Source: Paracoccus aurantiacus (GTDB lineage Bacteria > Pseudomonadota > Alphaproteobacteria > Rhodobacterales > Rhodobacteraceae). Taken from it: a DNA stretch of 64,000 nt. The stretch is taken from positions 1-64,000 of the forward strand of contig NZ_VOPL01000009.1 of assembly GCF_007993065.1 (NCBI RefSeq), read 5' to 3'. How positions within the stretch are numbered: the stretch's first letter is position 1; every line of letters begins with the position of its first letter. A model generated the notes under the pieces. The model saw nothing but the letters and a program-made list of their open reading frames with translations. It was not told where the DNA came from and searched no databases. This document shows, piece after piece, positions 45,121 through 53,007 of the stretch. The translations under genes were made by a program, and so were the position numbers.

Positions 45121-45763
45121 TCTTTTCGCCGGGCTCGAGCCGAAGCAAAGCGCGCAGGAGAATATGGCAAAGGGCGCTATCCTTCTGCGCGGGCAGGCCG
45201 TGGCGCGGGCGGATGACCTTCTGGCCGCGATTGGTAAGGTTTCGGCGGCCTCGCCGTTTCGCAATATGGTGACGCCCGGCGGGCATGTGATGTCGGTCGC
45301 GATGACCAATTGCGGACAGGCCGGCTGGGTTACGGACCGCAGCGGCTATCGCTATGACGGCATCGACCCGCAGACCGGGCAGCTCTTGCCCGAGATGCCC
45401 GAAAGCCTCCTGACGGTCGCGACCGAAGCCGCGACGAAGGCGGGCTATCCCGATTTTCGTCCCGATGCCTGCCTGATCAACCGCTATGAACCGGGCGCGC
45501 GGCTGTCGCTGCATCAAGACAGAAATGAGCGGGACATGGCCAATCCGATTGTGTCGGTTTCGCTTGGCCTGCCCGCGACATTCCAGTTCGGCGGGCTGAA
45601 GCGGAACGATCCGGTGAAGAAATACGCGCTGCTGCATGGCGATGTCGCGGTCTGGGGCGGGCCGTCGCGACTTTGCTATCATGGGGTGATGATGCTGAAG
45701 GATGGTGAGCATCCTGTGGTCGGGCGCATGCGGCTGAACCTGACCTTTCGCGGTGCCTTGTGA
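45110..45763 (+). CDS. alkB: AlkB DNA dealkylating dioxygenase
   Basis: A 217-residue Fe(II)/2-oxoglutarate dioxygenase that reverses 1-methyladenine and 3-methylcytosine. The iron triad is H135 and D137 in LSLHQDRNERD and H191 in LCYHGV; 2OG-binding arginines are R208 and R214 in RMRLNLTFR. These residues are spaced as in E. coli AlkB. It overlaps the upstream gene by 11 bases and is co-transcribed with it. Confidence 0.95.
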   Translation: MTSDLFAGLEPKQSAQENMAKGAILLRGQAVARADDLLAAIGKVSAASPFRNMVTPGGHVMSVAMTNCGQAGWVTDRSGYRYDGIDPQTGQLLPEMPESLLTVATEAATKAGYPDFRPDACLINRYEPGARLSLHQDRNERDMANPIVSVSLGLPATFQFGGLKRNDPVKKYALLHGDVAVWGGPSRLCYHGVMMLKDGEHPVVGRMRLNLTFRGAL

Positions 45764-45772
45764 AATCGCCAA

Positions 45773-45794
45773 TATTTGAGGGCAAGGATCGGAG
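45773..45794 (+). promoter_or_regulatory. Ada-box element 2 (before SDR)
   Basis: TATTTGAGGGCAA followed by GGATCGGAG, 17 of 22 bases identical to elements 3 and 4. A GACACT -10-like hexamer lies 20 bases downstream. It sits 10 bases after the alkB stop and 91 bases before the SDR start. Confidence 0.65.
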
Positions 45795-45885
45795 TGTTCC
45801 GCTGCACGATTGCTGACACTTCAAGAGGCGGCAATGCGCGAAACATCAGGCGCTGCCGCAACTGAAAGTATGACAGAGGTGTCAA

Positions 45886-46635
45886 ATGGGTATTCTTGAA
45901 AACAAGGTCGCAATCGTCACAGGAGCGTCGTCAGGTATAGGCAGGGAAATCGCGCGTTTGTTCGCGTCGGAAGGTGCGGCGGTCGTGGTGACGGCACGCC
46001 GCGAGAAGGAACTCGGCAAACTTGTCAATGAGCTTTCCCAACAGGGTGGAAAGGCAGCTTTCGTCGCAGGTGATGTGACTGATGAAACACTGCATCAGCG
46101 GGTGGTCGAGATGGCACTTGCAGAGTTCGGCGGGCTGGACATCGCCGTAAACAACGCTGGGACCGTGGGTCCATACAAAGCGCTGGCGGAGGTGACCCTG
46201 CAAGAATGGCAAGAGCCTTTGTCCGTCAACCTCACGGGTGCGTTTCTTGGCGCGAGGCATCAGATCCCGGCGATGTTGCCGCGCGGCGGTGGGGCCATCG
46301 TGTTCACGTCGAGCTTCGTCGGCAACAGCGCGGGTCTGCCGGGGATGGCTGCATATGGTGCCTCTAAGGCCGGTCTGATGGGGCTCGTGCGGGGAATCGC
46401 CGCCGACTACGCAGCTGACGGAATTCGCGCCAATGCCTTGATGCCGGGCGGGACCGATACAGATGCGGCAGGCGACGATGCTCAGAAGGAATGGGCCGCA
46501 GGGCTTCATGCGATGAAGCGTATTGCTGATCCTCAGGAAATCGCAAAGGCCGCGCTTTTCCTTGCCAGCCCGATGGCGAGTTTTGTGACGGGAACCGCAT
46601 TGTTTGCCGATGGCGGCAACTCTGCGACAAAATAG
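45886..46635 (+). CDS. Short-chain dehydrogenase in the Ada regulon
   Basis: A 249-residue classical SDR: VTGASSGIGREIARLFASEG, DIAVNNAGTVG, catalytic FTSSFVG ... AAYGASKAG, and ALFADGGNSATK at the end. Its promoter carries an Ada-box-like element, so it should respond to alkylating agents. Possible tasks are detoxifying an aldehyde released by dealkylation or the alkylating agent itself. Formaldehyde is not a usual SDR substrate, so this is open. Confidence 0.88.
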   Translation: MGILENKVAIVTGASSGIGREIARLFASEGAAVVVTARREKELGKLVNELSQQGGKAAFVAGDVTDETLHQRVVEMALAEFGGLDIAVNNAGTVGPYKALAEVTLQEWQEPLSVNLTGAFLGARHQIPAMLPRGGGAIVFTSSFVGNSAGLPGMAAYGASKAGLMGLVRGIAADYAADGIRANALMPGGTDTDAAGDDAQKEWAAGLHAMKRIADPQEIAKAALFLASPMASFVTGTALFADGGNSATK

Positions 46636-46658
46636 ACGGCACATTGTCCGAGCATGCA

Positions 46659-46702
46659 GCAGACCGGGTTGCCGGTCTGCCGACGTCAAAGTGCGTCGGC
46701 AG
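46659..46702 (+). terminator. Two overlapping hairpins after the SDR gene
   Basis: GCAGACCGG-GTTG-CCGGTCTGC (46659-46680) and CTGCCGACG-N8-CGTCGGCAG (46677-46702) are both perfect 9-bp stems, sharing CTGC, so only one can form fully. CTTTTA follows 13 bases later. Likely the SDR terminator. Confidence 0.65.
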
Positions 46703-46749
46703 ATCGACAGACCTCTTTTAGTGCGTATGGGCATCCACTTGCCGCCGAG

Positions 46750-46771
46750 AATTTGAAAGCAAGGCGCGGAG
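46750..46771 (+). promoter_or_regulatory. Ada-box element 3 (ada promoter)
   Basis: AATTTGAAAGCAA followed by GGCGCGGAG. AAT-N6-GCAA is exactly the half-site known for methylated E. coli Ada. TATATT (46793-46798) lies 21 bases downstream as -10, placing CGGAG in the -35 region. It is 22/22 identical to element 4. Confidence 0.85.
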
Positions 46772-46830
46772 TGAGGCGCGGCGAAAGCGCCCTATATTGA
46801 GCTCAACAGCCAACGAACCGAGTAACCACG

Positions 46831-47895
46831 ATGACCAAGAATGAAACCCAGACCGAACAGGACCCGCGCTGGCAAAGCGTGGTGGAGCGGGATACGGGCG
46901 CGGATGGCAGCTTTGTCTTTGCCGTCAAAACCACCGGCATCTATTGCCGTCCGTCCTGCCCCTCGCGCCGTGCCAAGCCGGCCAATGTCGCCTTCTATGA
47001 CGCACCGAAGGATGCGGAGGCTGCCGGTTTCCGCCCCTGCATGCGCTGCAATCCCAAGGGGCAATCGGCCGCACAAGCCAATGCCGAAATCATTGCCGAG
47101 GCCTGCCGGATCATCGTGGCCTCGGACGACATGCCAAAGCTGGATGATCTCGCCGCAAAGGTGGGCTTCAGCAGCCATTACTTTCACCGCCAGTTCAAGG
47201 CGATCACCGGGCTGACCCCCCGCGAATGGGGCGCTGCGCATCGCGCGCAGAAGGTCCGCGCTGAACTGCAGGATAAGGAAAATACCGTGACCGAAGCGAT
47301 TTACGACGCCGGGTTCAACGCGAACAGCCGGTTTTACGCGATATCGAACAAGGTGCTGGGCATGACGCCCACGGCCTTCCGTCAGGGTGGCAAGGATACC
47401 GATATCCGCTTTGCCCTAGGCAAAAGCGCGCTCGGCGCGATCCTTGTGGCCGAGAGCGACAAGGGCATCTGTGCCATTGCATTGGGGGACGATCCCGAAA
47501 CCCTGGTCAACGAGTTGCAGGACCGCTTTCCGAAGGCCAATCTGATCGGCGGCGATGCGGCGTTCGATGCCCGCGTCGCGCAGGTTGTCGGCTTTGTTGA
47601 GGCCCCGCAGATCGGGCTGGACCTTCCCCTGGACATTCGCGGCACGGCGTTCCAGCAACGCGTTTGGCAGGCTTTGCGCGACATCCCCGTGGGAGAGACT
47701 GTCAGCTATACCGAGATCGCCCGCCAGATCGGCGCGCCGAAATCGGTCCGCGCCGTGGCCGGGGCCTGCGCTGCCAACAAGCTCGCCGTGGCGATCCCGT
47801 GTCACCGCGTCGTGCGCGCCGATGGCGATCTGTCCGGCTATCGCTGGGGGATCGAACGCAAACGCGCCCTGCTGGAAAAGGAGGCCGCAGCATGA
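46831..47895 (+). CDS. ada: Ada bifunctional transcriptional activator / O6-alkylguanine-DNA alkyltransferase
   Basis: A 354-residue full Ada. The N-terminal zinc domain has C39, C43, C70 and C73 (GIYCRPSCPS and FRPCMRC), where C39 takes methyl from phosphotriesters. An AraC-type HTH follows (LAAKVGFSSHYFHRQFKAITG), then the alkyltransferase domain with active Cys 324 in AIPCHRVVRADG. It activates its own promoter through element 3 and presumably the three others. ATGA overlap to the 2OG oxygenase gene. Confidence 0.95.
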   Translation: MTKNETQTEQDPRWQSVVERDTGADGSFVFAVKTTGIYCRPSCPSRRAKPANVAFYDAPKDAEAAGFRPCMRCNPKGQSAAQANAEIIAEACRIIVASDDMPKLDDLAAKVGFSSHYFHRQFKAITGLTPREWGAAHRAQKVRAELQDKENTVTEAIYDAGFNANSRFYAISNKVLGMTPTAFRQGGKDTDIRFALGKSALGAILVAESDKGICAIALGDDPETLVNELQDRFPKANLIGGDAAFDARVAQVVGFVEAPQIGLDLPLDIRGTAFQQRVWQALRDIPVGETVSYTEIARQIGAPKSVRAVAGACAANKLAVAIPCHRVVRADGDLSGYRWGIERKRALLEKEAAA

Positions 47896-48641
47896 ATGCC
47901 GTCACTGATTTCATCCCCGCCGCGCAGGTCGTGAAATCGGCAGAGCAGCGCCTTGCCGGATATGACTGGGCCGCCTTCGCCGATGAAATGAACTGCTTCG
48001 GCTGCGCCACCCTGAAAGGCGTTCTGTCACCGGAGGAGTGCCGCGATCTCGCGGCGCTTTACCCGCAAGAGAAGCATTTCCGCAGCCATATCCACATGGC
48101 GCGGCACGGTTTCGGAAAGGGCGAATACCGCTATTTCAAATACCCGCTGCCGGACCTGCTGGGCGGTTTGCGCACAGCGCTCTGGCCGAAACTGGCCGGG
48201 GTCGCGAACAGCTGGAACGAACGGATGGGGATCGATCAGCGCTATCCCGAGGCGCATGCCGATTTCCTGCGCCAATGCCACGAGGCCGGGCAGAAACGCC
48301 CAACGCCCTTGCTGCTGCAATATGTCACAGGCGACTTCAACTGCCTGCATCAGGACCTTTACGGCGATCTTGCCTTTCCGATCCAGGTTGCGTTCCTGCT
48401 GTCCGAACCGGGCCGCGATTTCACCGGCGGTGAGTTCGTCCTGACCGAACAACGCCCCCGCATGCAAAGCCGCGCCGAGGTCGTGCCGCTGAAGCAAGGC
48501 GATGCCGTCGCCTTCGCGGTCCATAACCGCCCGGTTCAGGGCAGCCGCGGCAATTACCGCGTCAACCTGCGCCACGGCGTCAGCCGCGTCCGCAGCGGTC
48601 AGCGCCACACCGTCGGGATCATCTTTCACGACGCAAAGTGA
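47892..48641 (+). CDS. 2OG-Fe(II) oxygenase co-transcribed with ada
   Basis: A 249-residue dioxygenase. Iron ligands: H153 and D155 in NCLHQDLYGD and probably H228 in NLRHGV; a 2OG-binding Arg follows in RSGQRHTVGIIF. The family (often annotated prolyl-hydroxylase-like) commonly follows ada in alphaproteobacteria, yet its substrate is undetermined. Coupling by ATGA to ada and location in the Ada regulon suggest repair of alkylated nucleic acid, distinct from AlkB. Confidence 0.85.
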   Translation: MNAVTDFIPAAQVVKSAEQRLAGYDWAAFADEMNCFGCATLKGVLSPEECRDLAALYPQEKHFRSHIHMARHGFGKGEYRYFKYPLPDLLGGLRTALWPKLAGVANSWNERMGIDQRYPEAHADFLRQCHEAGQKRPTPLLLQYVTGDFNCLHQDLYGDLAFPIQVAFLLSEPGRDFTGGEFVLTEQRPRMQSRAEVVPLKQGDAVAFAVHNRPVQGSRGNYRVNLRHGVSRVRSGQRHTVGIIFHDAK

Positions 48642-48658
48642 TCCGCGGATCATCCGAA

Positions 48659-48700
48659 GCCCGGCGCGCGCGGTCGATTGATCGCGGGCGCCGGGCGTTT
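48659..48700 (+). terminator. Rho-independent terminator of ada-oxygenase operon
   Basis: GCCCGGCGC (48659-48667) pairs with GCGCCGGGC (48688-48696), followed by GTTTTG. Just before it a perfect palindrome TGATCCGCGGATCA (48639-48652) overlaps the stop codon. Confidence 0.8.
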
Positions 48701-48725
48701 TGATTCTTGTCTGGGGCAATGTCCG

Positions 48726-48747
48726 AATTTGAAAGCAAGGCGCGGAG
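48726..48747 (+). promoter_or_regulatory. Ada-box element 4 (ogt promoter)
   Basis: AATTTGAAAGCAA followed by GGCGCGGAG, identical over 22 bases to element 3 while the flanks differ. TATGTT (48770-48775) lies 22 bases downstream. It ends 56 bases before the ogt ATG. Confidence 0.85.
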
Positions 48748-48803
48748 CGTCACAAACGAAGACACGGACTATGTTCAAGGTAACTGAAAAAGGAGCGGAG
48801 ATC

Positions 48804-49322
48804 ATGTCCGAACAAATCTCATACGCATGGGGCGAAAGCTCGCTTGGCGGGTTCATCGTGGTCTCGTCGTCAGCCGGTATCGTCGCCTTCGAATTCGCGG
48901 ACAATCGCAAAGCAATATTGGACGCCCTCATGCAAAGGCTTCCCAATGCTCGCTTGAAAGAGGATCAAAGCGGTCTCGCTGATCTCATCGAGAAGCTTTC
49001 AGACGTCGTCGATCATCCGGAGTCTGGCGCGTACATACCTCTTGACCCGCAGGGCTCTGACTATGAGCGCCAAGTCTGGCAGATGCTACGTGACATTCCC
49101 GCCGGTGAGACGACGAATTACGGCGCAATCGCAGCCCAGCTGGGCACAAGGGACGCACGCGACGTTACAGCAGCCATCGCCGCGAACGGTATCGCCATCC
49201 TGATCCCCTGCCATCGCGTGATCAAGAAAGACGGTAAGATTTCCGGGTATCGCTGGGGATATCGGCGCAAGCGGACATTGCTGGAAAGGGAAAAGCTGGC
49301 GGAACCGGACCAATCGATTTGA
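48804..49322 (+). CDS. ogt: Methylated-DNA-protein-cysteine methyltransferase (Ogt)
   Basis: A 172-residue stand-alone alkyltransferase. Active Cys 136 is in LIPCHRVIKKDG, preceded by AGETTNYGAIAAQLGT with the conserved helix and followed by SGYRWGYRRKR. I start at 48804 (MSEQISYAW) after AAAAAGGAGCGGAGA; an upstream ATG at 48771 would overlap the -10. It transfers O6-methyl groups from guanine to itself and duplicates the C-terminal activity of Ada under the same control element. Confidence 0.92.
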   Translation: MSEQISYAWGESSLGGFIVVSSSAGIVAFEFADNRKAILDALMQRLPNARLKEDQSGLADLIEKLSDVVDHPESGAYIPLDPQGSDYERQVWQMLRDIPAGETTNYGAIAAQLGTRDARDVTAAIAANGIAILIPCHRVIKKDGKISGYRWGYRRKRTLLEREKLAEPDQSI

Positions 49323-49507
49323 GATACCTCGCAGAGATCTGCCTCGCGAGCATACGCTACCAGTCAAATTTCGGTTCCCGGTCCCAGCATGCGCGCGGCT
49401 GTCGGGGCGGTCAGGCTCGGCGTTCAGCGTCGGCAGGCGCGCCGCAGCACTGACGATGCGATTTCCTGCAATCGACAGGCGGATTTCGGTTCGTCGCCGG
49501 TGTCCCC

Positions 49508-49529
49508 TCGCCGGATTACTGGCCGGCGA
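49508..49529. terminator. Hairpin in the gap after ogt
   Basis: TCGCCGG-N8-CCGGCGA between the convergent ogt and tannase-like genes. It lacks a T-run on either strand. The rest of the 233-base gap (49323-49555) holds a short frame without family resemblance that I do not call. Confidence 0.4.
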
Positions 49530-49555
49530 AGGTCGTGGCTAGAAAAGTCGGCCCA

Positions 49556-51115
49556 CTATTCCGCGCAGATGAAGCTCTGCCCGCTGGCATCCGGCTGCGC
49601 ATAGGCTGGAAAGGCGCAAAGCGGGCGTTCCGTGTCCTCGCCGCCATCCGGAATAGAGGCCGGGACAATCTCTGGCGCGGTGCCGTTCTCCACCCACTCG
49701 ACCAGAGGTGCCAGGCCGTCAAAGCTGACCGGACCGGCGCCGCCGCTGCAATGATGCATCCCCGGCACCAGAAAAACGCGCGAAAATTCTTCTGCCTCCG
49801 CGTTCGCCTGCGTGAACGGACCCTGATACCAGTTCAGGAAATGCCTCACCGAAAATGCCGGATCGGCATTGCCATGCCACCAAAGGATCTTACCGCCGTT
49901 ATCGCGGAACGCCTGATAATCGGTGCTGGTCGCAGCAAAGACCGGCGCGTTTTCCATCAGGAAATCGCGGTCATCGATATCGAAACTCATAGCATCGAAG
50001 TCCGGGCGCGGCGGGGTAGCCCCCACGGTCCGCATCCAGCCCTGAGAGAAGCTGAAGCCACGCGCGTTCGGTTCTGCTCCGGTCGCGTCGCCCAGCATCC
50101 AGGCACGCATACCGTCTGGCCCGTCCATATTCGCCAGCGGCCAGCCGGTATAGATGACCTCTCCGCTGCTGTCGCTTGGACCGGCCTGGATCTTCTGCAG
50201 TGCGGTGACCTGTTCCGGGCTGAGGCAGCTGTCGGTTTCCTCGGCTTCGCATTGAAGGATTGCGGGGTCGAAATTGCAATCGACGGGGCGAAAGATATTT
50301 CCGTCCTCTGCCCCGTCATCGGCATCGCAGGCGGCAAGTGCCGCTTCTGTCACCAGTTTAAGCTCGGCATCGCTGAAGGCTTGCGAAACGATAGGGTTGC
50401 CTGCCGCGTCAGCCGGGGCGGCATCCATTAGTGCGCGGGTGTTCCAGTTCCAGGCAATGATCGAGGGCGTCAGATCGAACGCCGGGGCACCGGACAATAC
50501 ACCGTCGAATTCCATCGGCGTACGGAGCGCCGCAACCATGCCCTGCCTGCCACCGTTGGAGCAGCCCATGAAATAGGAATGATGCGGGTCCTGTCCGTAG
50601 TAGCGCGCCAACAGCGATTTGGCACGTTCGGTCACCAGCCGGACAGAATTATATCCGTTATCCTCGCGCGCCTTCATGTCGATCCCAAACCAGCCATCGG
50701 TCGCGGAATCGCCGCTGTGGCCTGCATCGGTCGCCACCACCGCAAAGCCGCGCGCGAGCGCTGTATCACCGGGCTTCGTACGGTCGATGATTCCCTCTGC
50801 CGGGCGTATCGACCCATCCCATCCGCCGCCGCCCTGAAACAAAAAGCGGCCGGACCAGTTGGCCGGCATCCGCAGTTCAAATCCCGTGCCATAAGTTCGC
50901 TGACCCGCCCCAACGCGAGGCTCAATCACGCCCTGAACAAGACAGTAAGCGGGCTGACCGTCGGAGGCCGGCATATCCTCGGCGCGTGACACGATCGTAT
51001 CGAAGGCCGCAACCCCGGCCAGATCGGCGCAGGCACTGGCGGGCGGAATATCCTGCGCAAGTGCTGGTGCCATCGCAAGCGCGATAAAGGCCGCGCCAAG
51101 ATAGTAACTCTGCAT
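49556..51115 (-). CDS. Tannase/feruloyl-esterase family hydrolase
   Basis: A 519-residue secreted hydrolase. Signal peptide MQSYYLGAAFIALAMAPALA; nucleophile motif FMGCSNGGRQGM (Ser), and C-terminal His in VPGMHHCSGGAG, the tannase-family triad. Paired Cys (for example those around the nucleophile and His) fit the family disulphide. AGGGAGGG precedes ATG. It is last in the TRAP-CoA operon and probably releases an aromatic acid from an ester outside the cell or in the periplasm. Confidence 0.88.
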   Translation of the reverse strand: MQSYYLGAAFIALAMAPALAQDIPPASACADLAGVAAFDTIVSRAEDMPASDGQPAYCLVQGVIEPRVGAGQRTYGTGFELRMPANWSGRFLFQGGGGWDGSIRPAEGIIDRTKPGDTALARGFAVVATDAGHSGDSATDGWFGIDMKAREDNGYNSVRLVTERAKSLLARYYGQDPHHSYFMGCSNGGRQGMVAALRTPMEFDGVLSGAPAFDLTPSIIAWNWNTRALMDAAPADAAGNPIVSQAFSDAELKLVTEAALAACDADDGAEDGNIFRPVDCNFDPAILQCEAEETDSCLSPEQVTALQKIQAGPSDSSGEVIYTGWPLANMDGPDGMRAWMLGDATGAEPNARGFSFSQGWMRTVGATPPRPDFDAMSFDIDDRDFLMENAPVFAATSTDYQAFRDNGGKILWWHGNADPAFSVRHFLNWYQGPFTQANAEAEEFSRVFLVPGMHHCSGGAGPVSFDGLAPLVEWVENGTAPEIVPASIPDGGEDTERPLCAFPAYAQPDASGQSFICAE

Positions 51116-51139
51116 CTTAAACCCTCCCTTTAAGAAACT

Positions 51140-52432
51140 TCATCCCATCGTCCGGGGCAGCCACAGCGTCAGTGCCGGCAGCGCCACAAGGACGACCAGT
51201 CGGACGATATCCGCCACGACAAAGGGCATGACGCCCCTGAAAATAGTTGTCAGCTTCGCGTCCCGGATTACCGCGTTGATCACAAAAACATTCATGCCGA
51301 TCGGCGGCGTGATCAGGCCCAACTCAACCGTCATCACCACGATTATGCCGAACCAGATCGGGTCGAAACCAAGCTGGGTGACGACCGGAAACACAATGGG
51401 CACCAGAAGGATGATCATCGCCATCGCATCCAGGATACAGCCCATCGCAAGAAAGAAGATCAGGATCAGCGCCAGCGTCGGGTAAGCGCCCAGGTCAAGC
51501 CCCGTCAGCCAGGCGGTGATCTTCTGCGGGGCCTGGGTGACAGCGAGAAAATAGCTGAACAGCATCGCTCCGATGAGGATCGTGTAGATCGCAACGGCTG
51601 TGCGCAGCGCCTCGACCAGCGAGGCGCGGGTTTCACGCCATCCCAGCCGTCCGCGCAGCGCACCAATCAGCCAGGTCAGGAAAGCGCCGGCTGCCGCAGC
51701 CTCGGTCGGGGTGACGACCCCAATGTAAATGCCGCCGATAATGGCGATGAACAGCAGCATCACCGGCCAGATGCCACGCAGCGCGCGCATCCTTTCGGCG
51801 ATACCGATCTTTTCGCCGGGGGAGGCATCGCGCGCCATGAACATCACGACGCCCATATATATCAACACCGCAATCAGTCCGGGGACGACGCCCGCGATGA
51901 AAAGTTGTCCGACATCCTGTTCGGTAATATAGGCGTAGATCGCCAATACCACCGATGGCGGGATCAGGATACCAAGCGTGCCGCCCCCCGCAATCACGCC
52001 CGTGGCCAGCGTGTCGGGATATCCCGCCTTGCGCATTTCCGGCAGAGCAACCTTGCTCATCGTGGCGGCGGTGGCGACGGATGATCCCGAAATCGCGGCA
52101 AAGCCCGAGCAAGCGGCGATGGTGGCAAGTGCCAACCCGCCCCGCAAATGCCCGAGCCAGGCGCGCCCTGCGCCGAACAGCTCGGACGAGATGCCTGACC
52201 GGGTCGCGAAAACCCCCATCAGGATGAACATCGGGATCAGTGAGGTGTTGTAGTCGGTGATCGTGCGCAGGGGCGAAATGGCAAGCTGGTTCAGCGCCGG
52301 GCCCCAGCCGGTTATCTGGGCGAAGCCCGCGATGCCGACGATGCCCATGGCGATGCCCACCGGCACACGAATGGCCATCAGTCCGAAAAGCGCAACAAAG
52401 CCAGCGATGGCGACGAGATCGGATTCACTCAT
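51140..52432 (-). CDS. TRAP transporter large permease (DctM)
   Basis: A 430-residue membrane protein with about a dozen hydrophobic segments. RVPVGIAMGIVGI, ISGSSVATAATMSKVALPEM and GTLGILIPPSVVLAIYAYIT are DctM hallmarks. I start at 52432 (MSESDLVA), overlapping the DctQ gene by 8 bases; this ATG fits the family. It is the ion-driven channel subunit for an organic acid. Confidence 0.92.
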   Translation of the reverse strand: MSESDLVAIAGFVALFGLMAIRVPVGIAMGIVGIAGFAQITGWGPALNQLAISPLRTITDYNTSLIPMFILMGVFATRSGISSELFGAGRAWLGHLRGGLALATIAACSGFAAISGSSVATAATMSKVALPEMRKAGYPDTLATGVIAGGGTLGILIPPSVVLAIYAYITEQDVGQLFIAGVVPGLIAVLIYMGVVMFMARDASPGEKIGIAERMRALRGIWPVMLLFIAIIGGIYIGVVTPTEAAAAGAFLTWLIGALRGRLGWRETRASLVEALRTAVAIYTILIGAMLFSYFLAVTQAPQKITAWLTGLDLGAYPTLALILIFFLAMGCILDAMAMIILLVPIVFPVVTQLGFDPIWFGIIVVMTVELGLITPPIGMNVFVINAVIRDAKLTTIFRGVMPFVVADIVRLVVLVALPALTLWLPRTMG

Positions 52433-52943
52433 AGACGTCGTCCTCGGGGTCATTGCGCTGAAGGGGGCCGCCGCTGATCATCAGGATCAGCCCGGCCAGC
52501 GTCGTCAGCACGGCTGCCGCGACACCCAGCCAGATACCGCCGATAAAGGGCCAGACAGGAAAGCGAAGATCCGACGTCGCCTCGGTCGAGTTGTACGCGC
52601 TGATCACCCTGTCAAACAGCTTCCATGCGAGGGCGAACGTGAATATCAGCAGGATGGCCTGAGCAATCACTTCCAGCGCGCGGCGCGGACGCTCGGGCAG
52701 TGCCTCGACAAGCAGGTCAACGCAGATATGGCCGCCCCGATAGCCGAGCACCGCATACCCCCAAGCAATCGCAAGCCCCAGAAGAAGGCGCGAAATATCA
52801 AATGCGTCAGGGATCGGCGCAGAAAACAGATAGCGCCCGAGTGCCGACACGAAAATCAGGATTGTCACCACCGCAAGGCAGATCGCAGCGACGGTTTCGA
52901 CAATACTCGCAAAGCGTCGTAGCAACTGATTCAAGCCTGACAT
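52425..52943 (-). CDS. TRAP transporter small permease (DctQ)
   Basis: A 172-residue four-helix membrane protein. ILIFVSALGRYLFSAPIPDAF and LGYRGGHICVDLLVEALP fit the DctQ pattern. It lies between the large permease and the receptor, as usual. It stabilises the membrane complex with DctM. Confidence 0.9.
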   Translation of the reverse strand: MSGLNQLLRRFASIVETVAAICLAVVTILIFVSALGRYLFSAPIPDAFDISRLLLGLAIAWGYAVLGYRGGHICVDLLVEALPERPRRALEVIAQAILLIFTFALAWKLFDRVISAYNSTEATSDLRFPVWPFIGGIWLGVAAAVLTTLAGLILMISGGPLQRNDPEDDVYE

Positions 52944-53007
52944 GACTACATTCCTTTGCTTGAAAACAGCGCGTCATGCGGAACATGCCCGCCTGACGCG
53001 CGAGCGC

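Noticed and set aside
49389-49604. A 71-codon frame in the gap after ogt
   Set aside because: No ribosome-binding site, no recognisable motif, and it runs into the tannase-like gene on the other strand.
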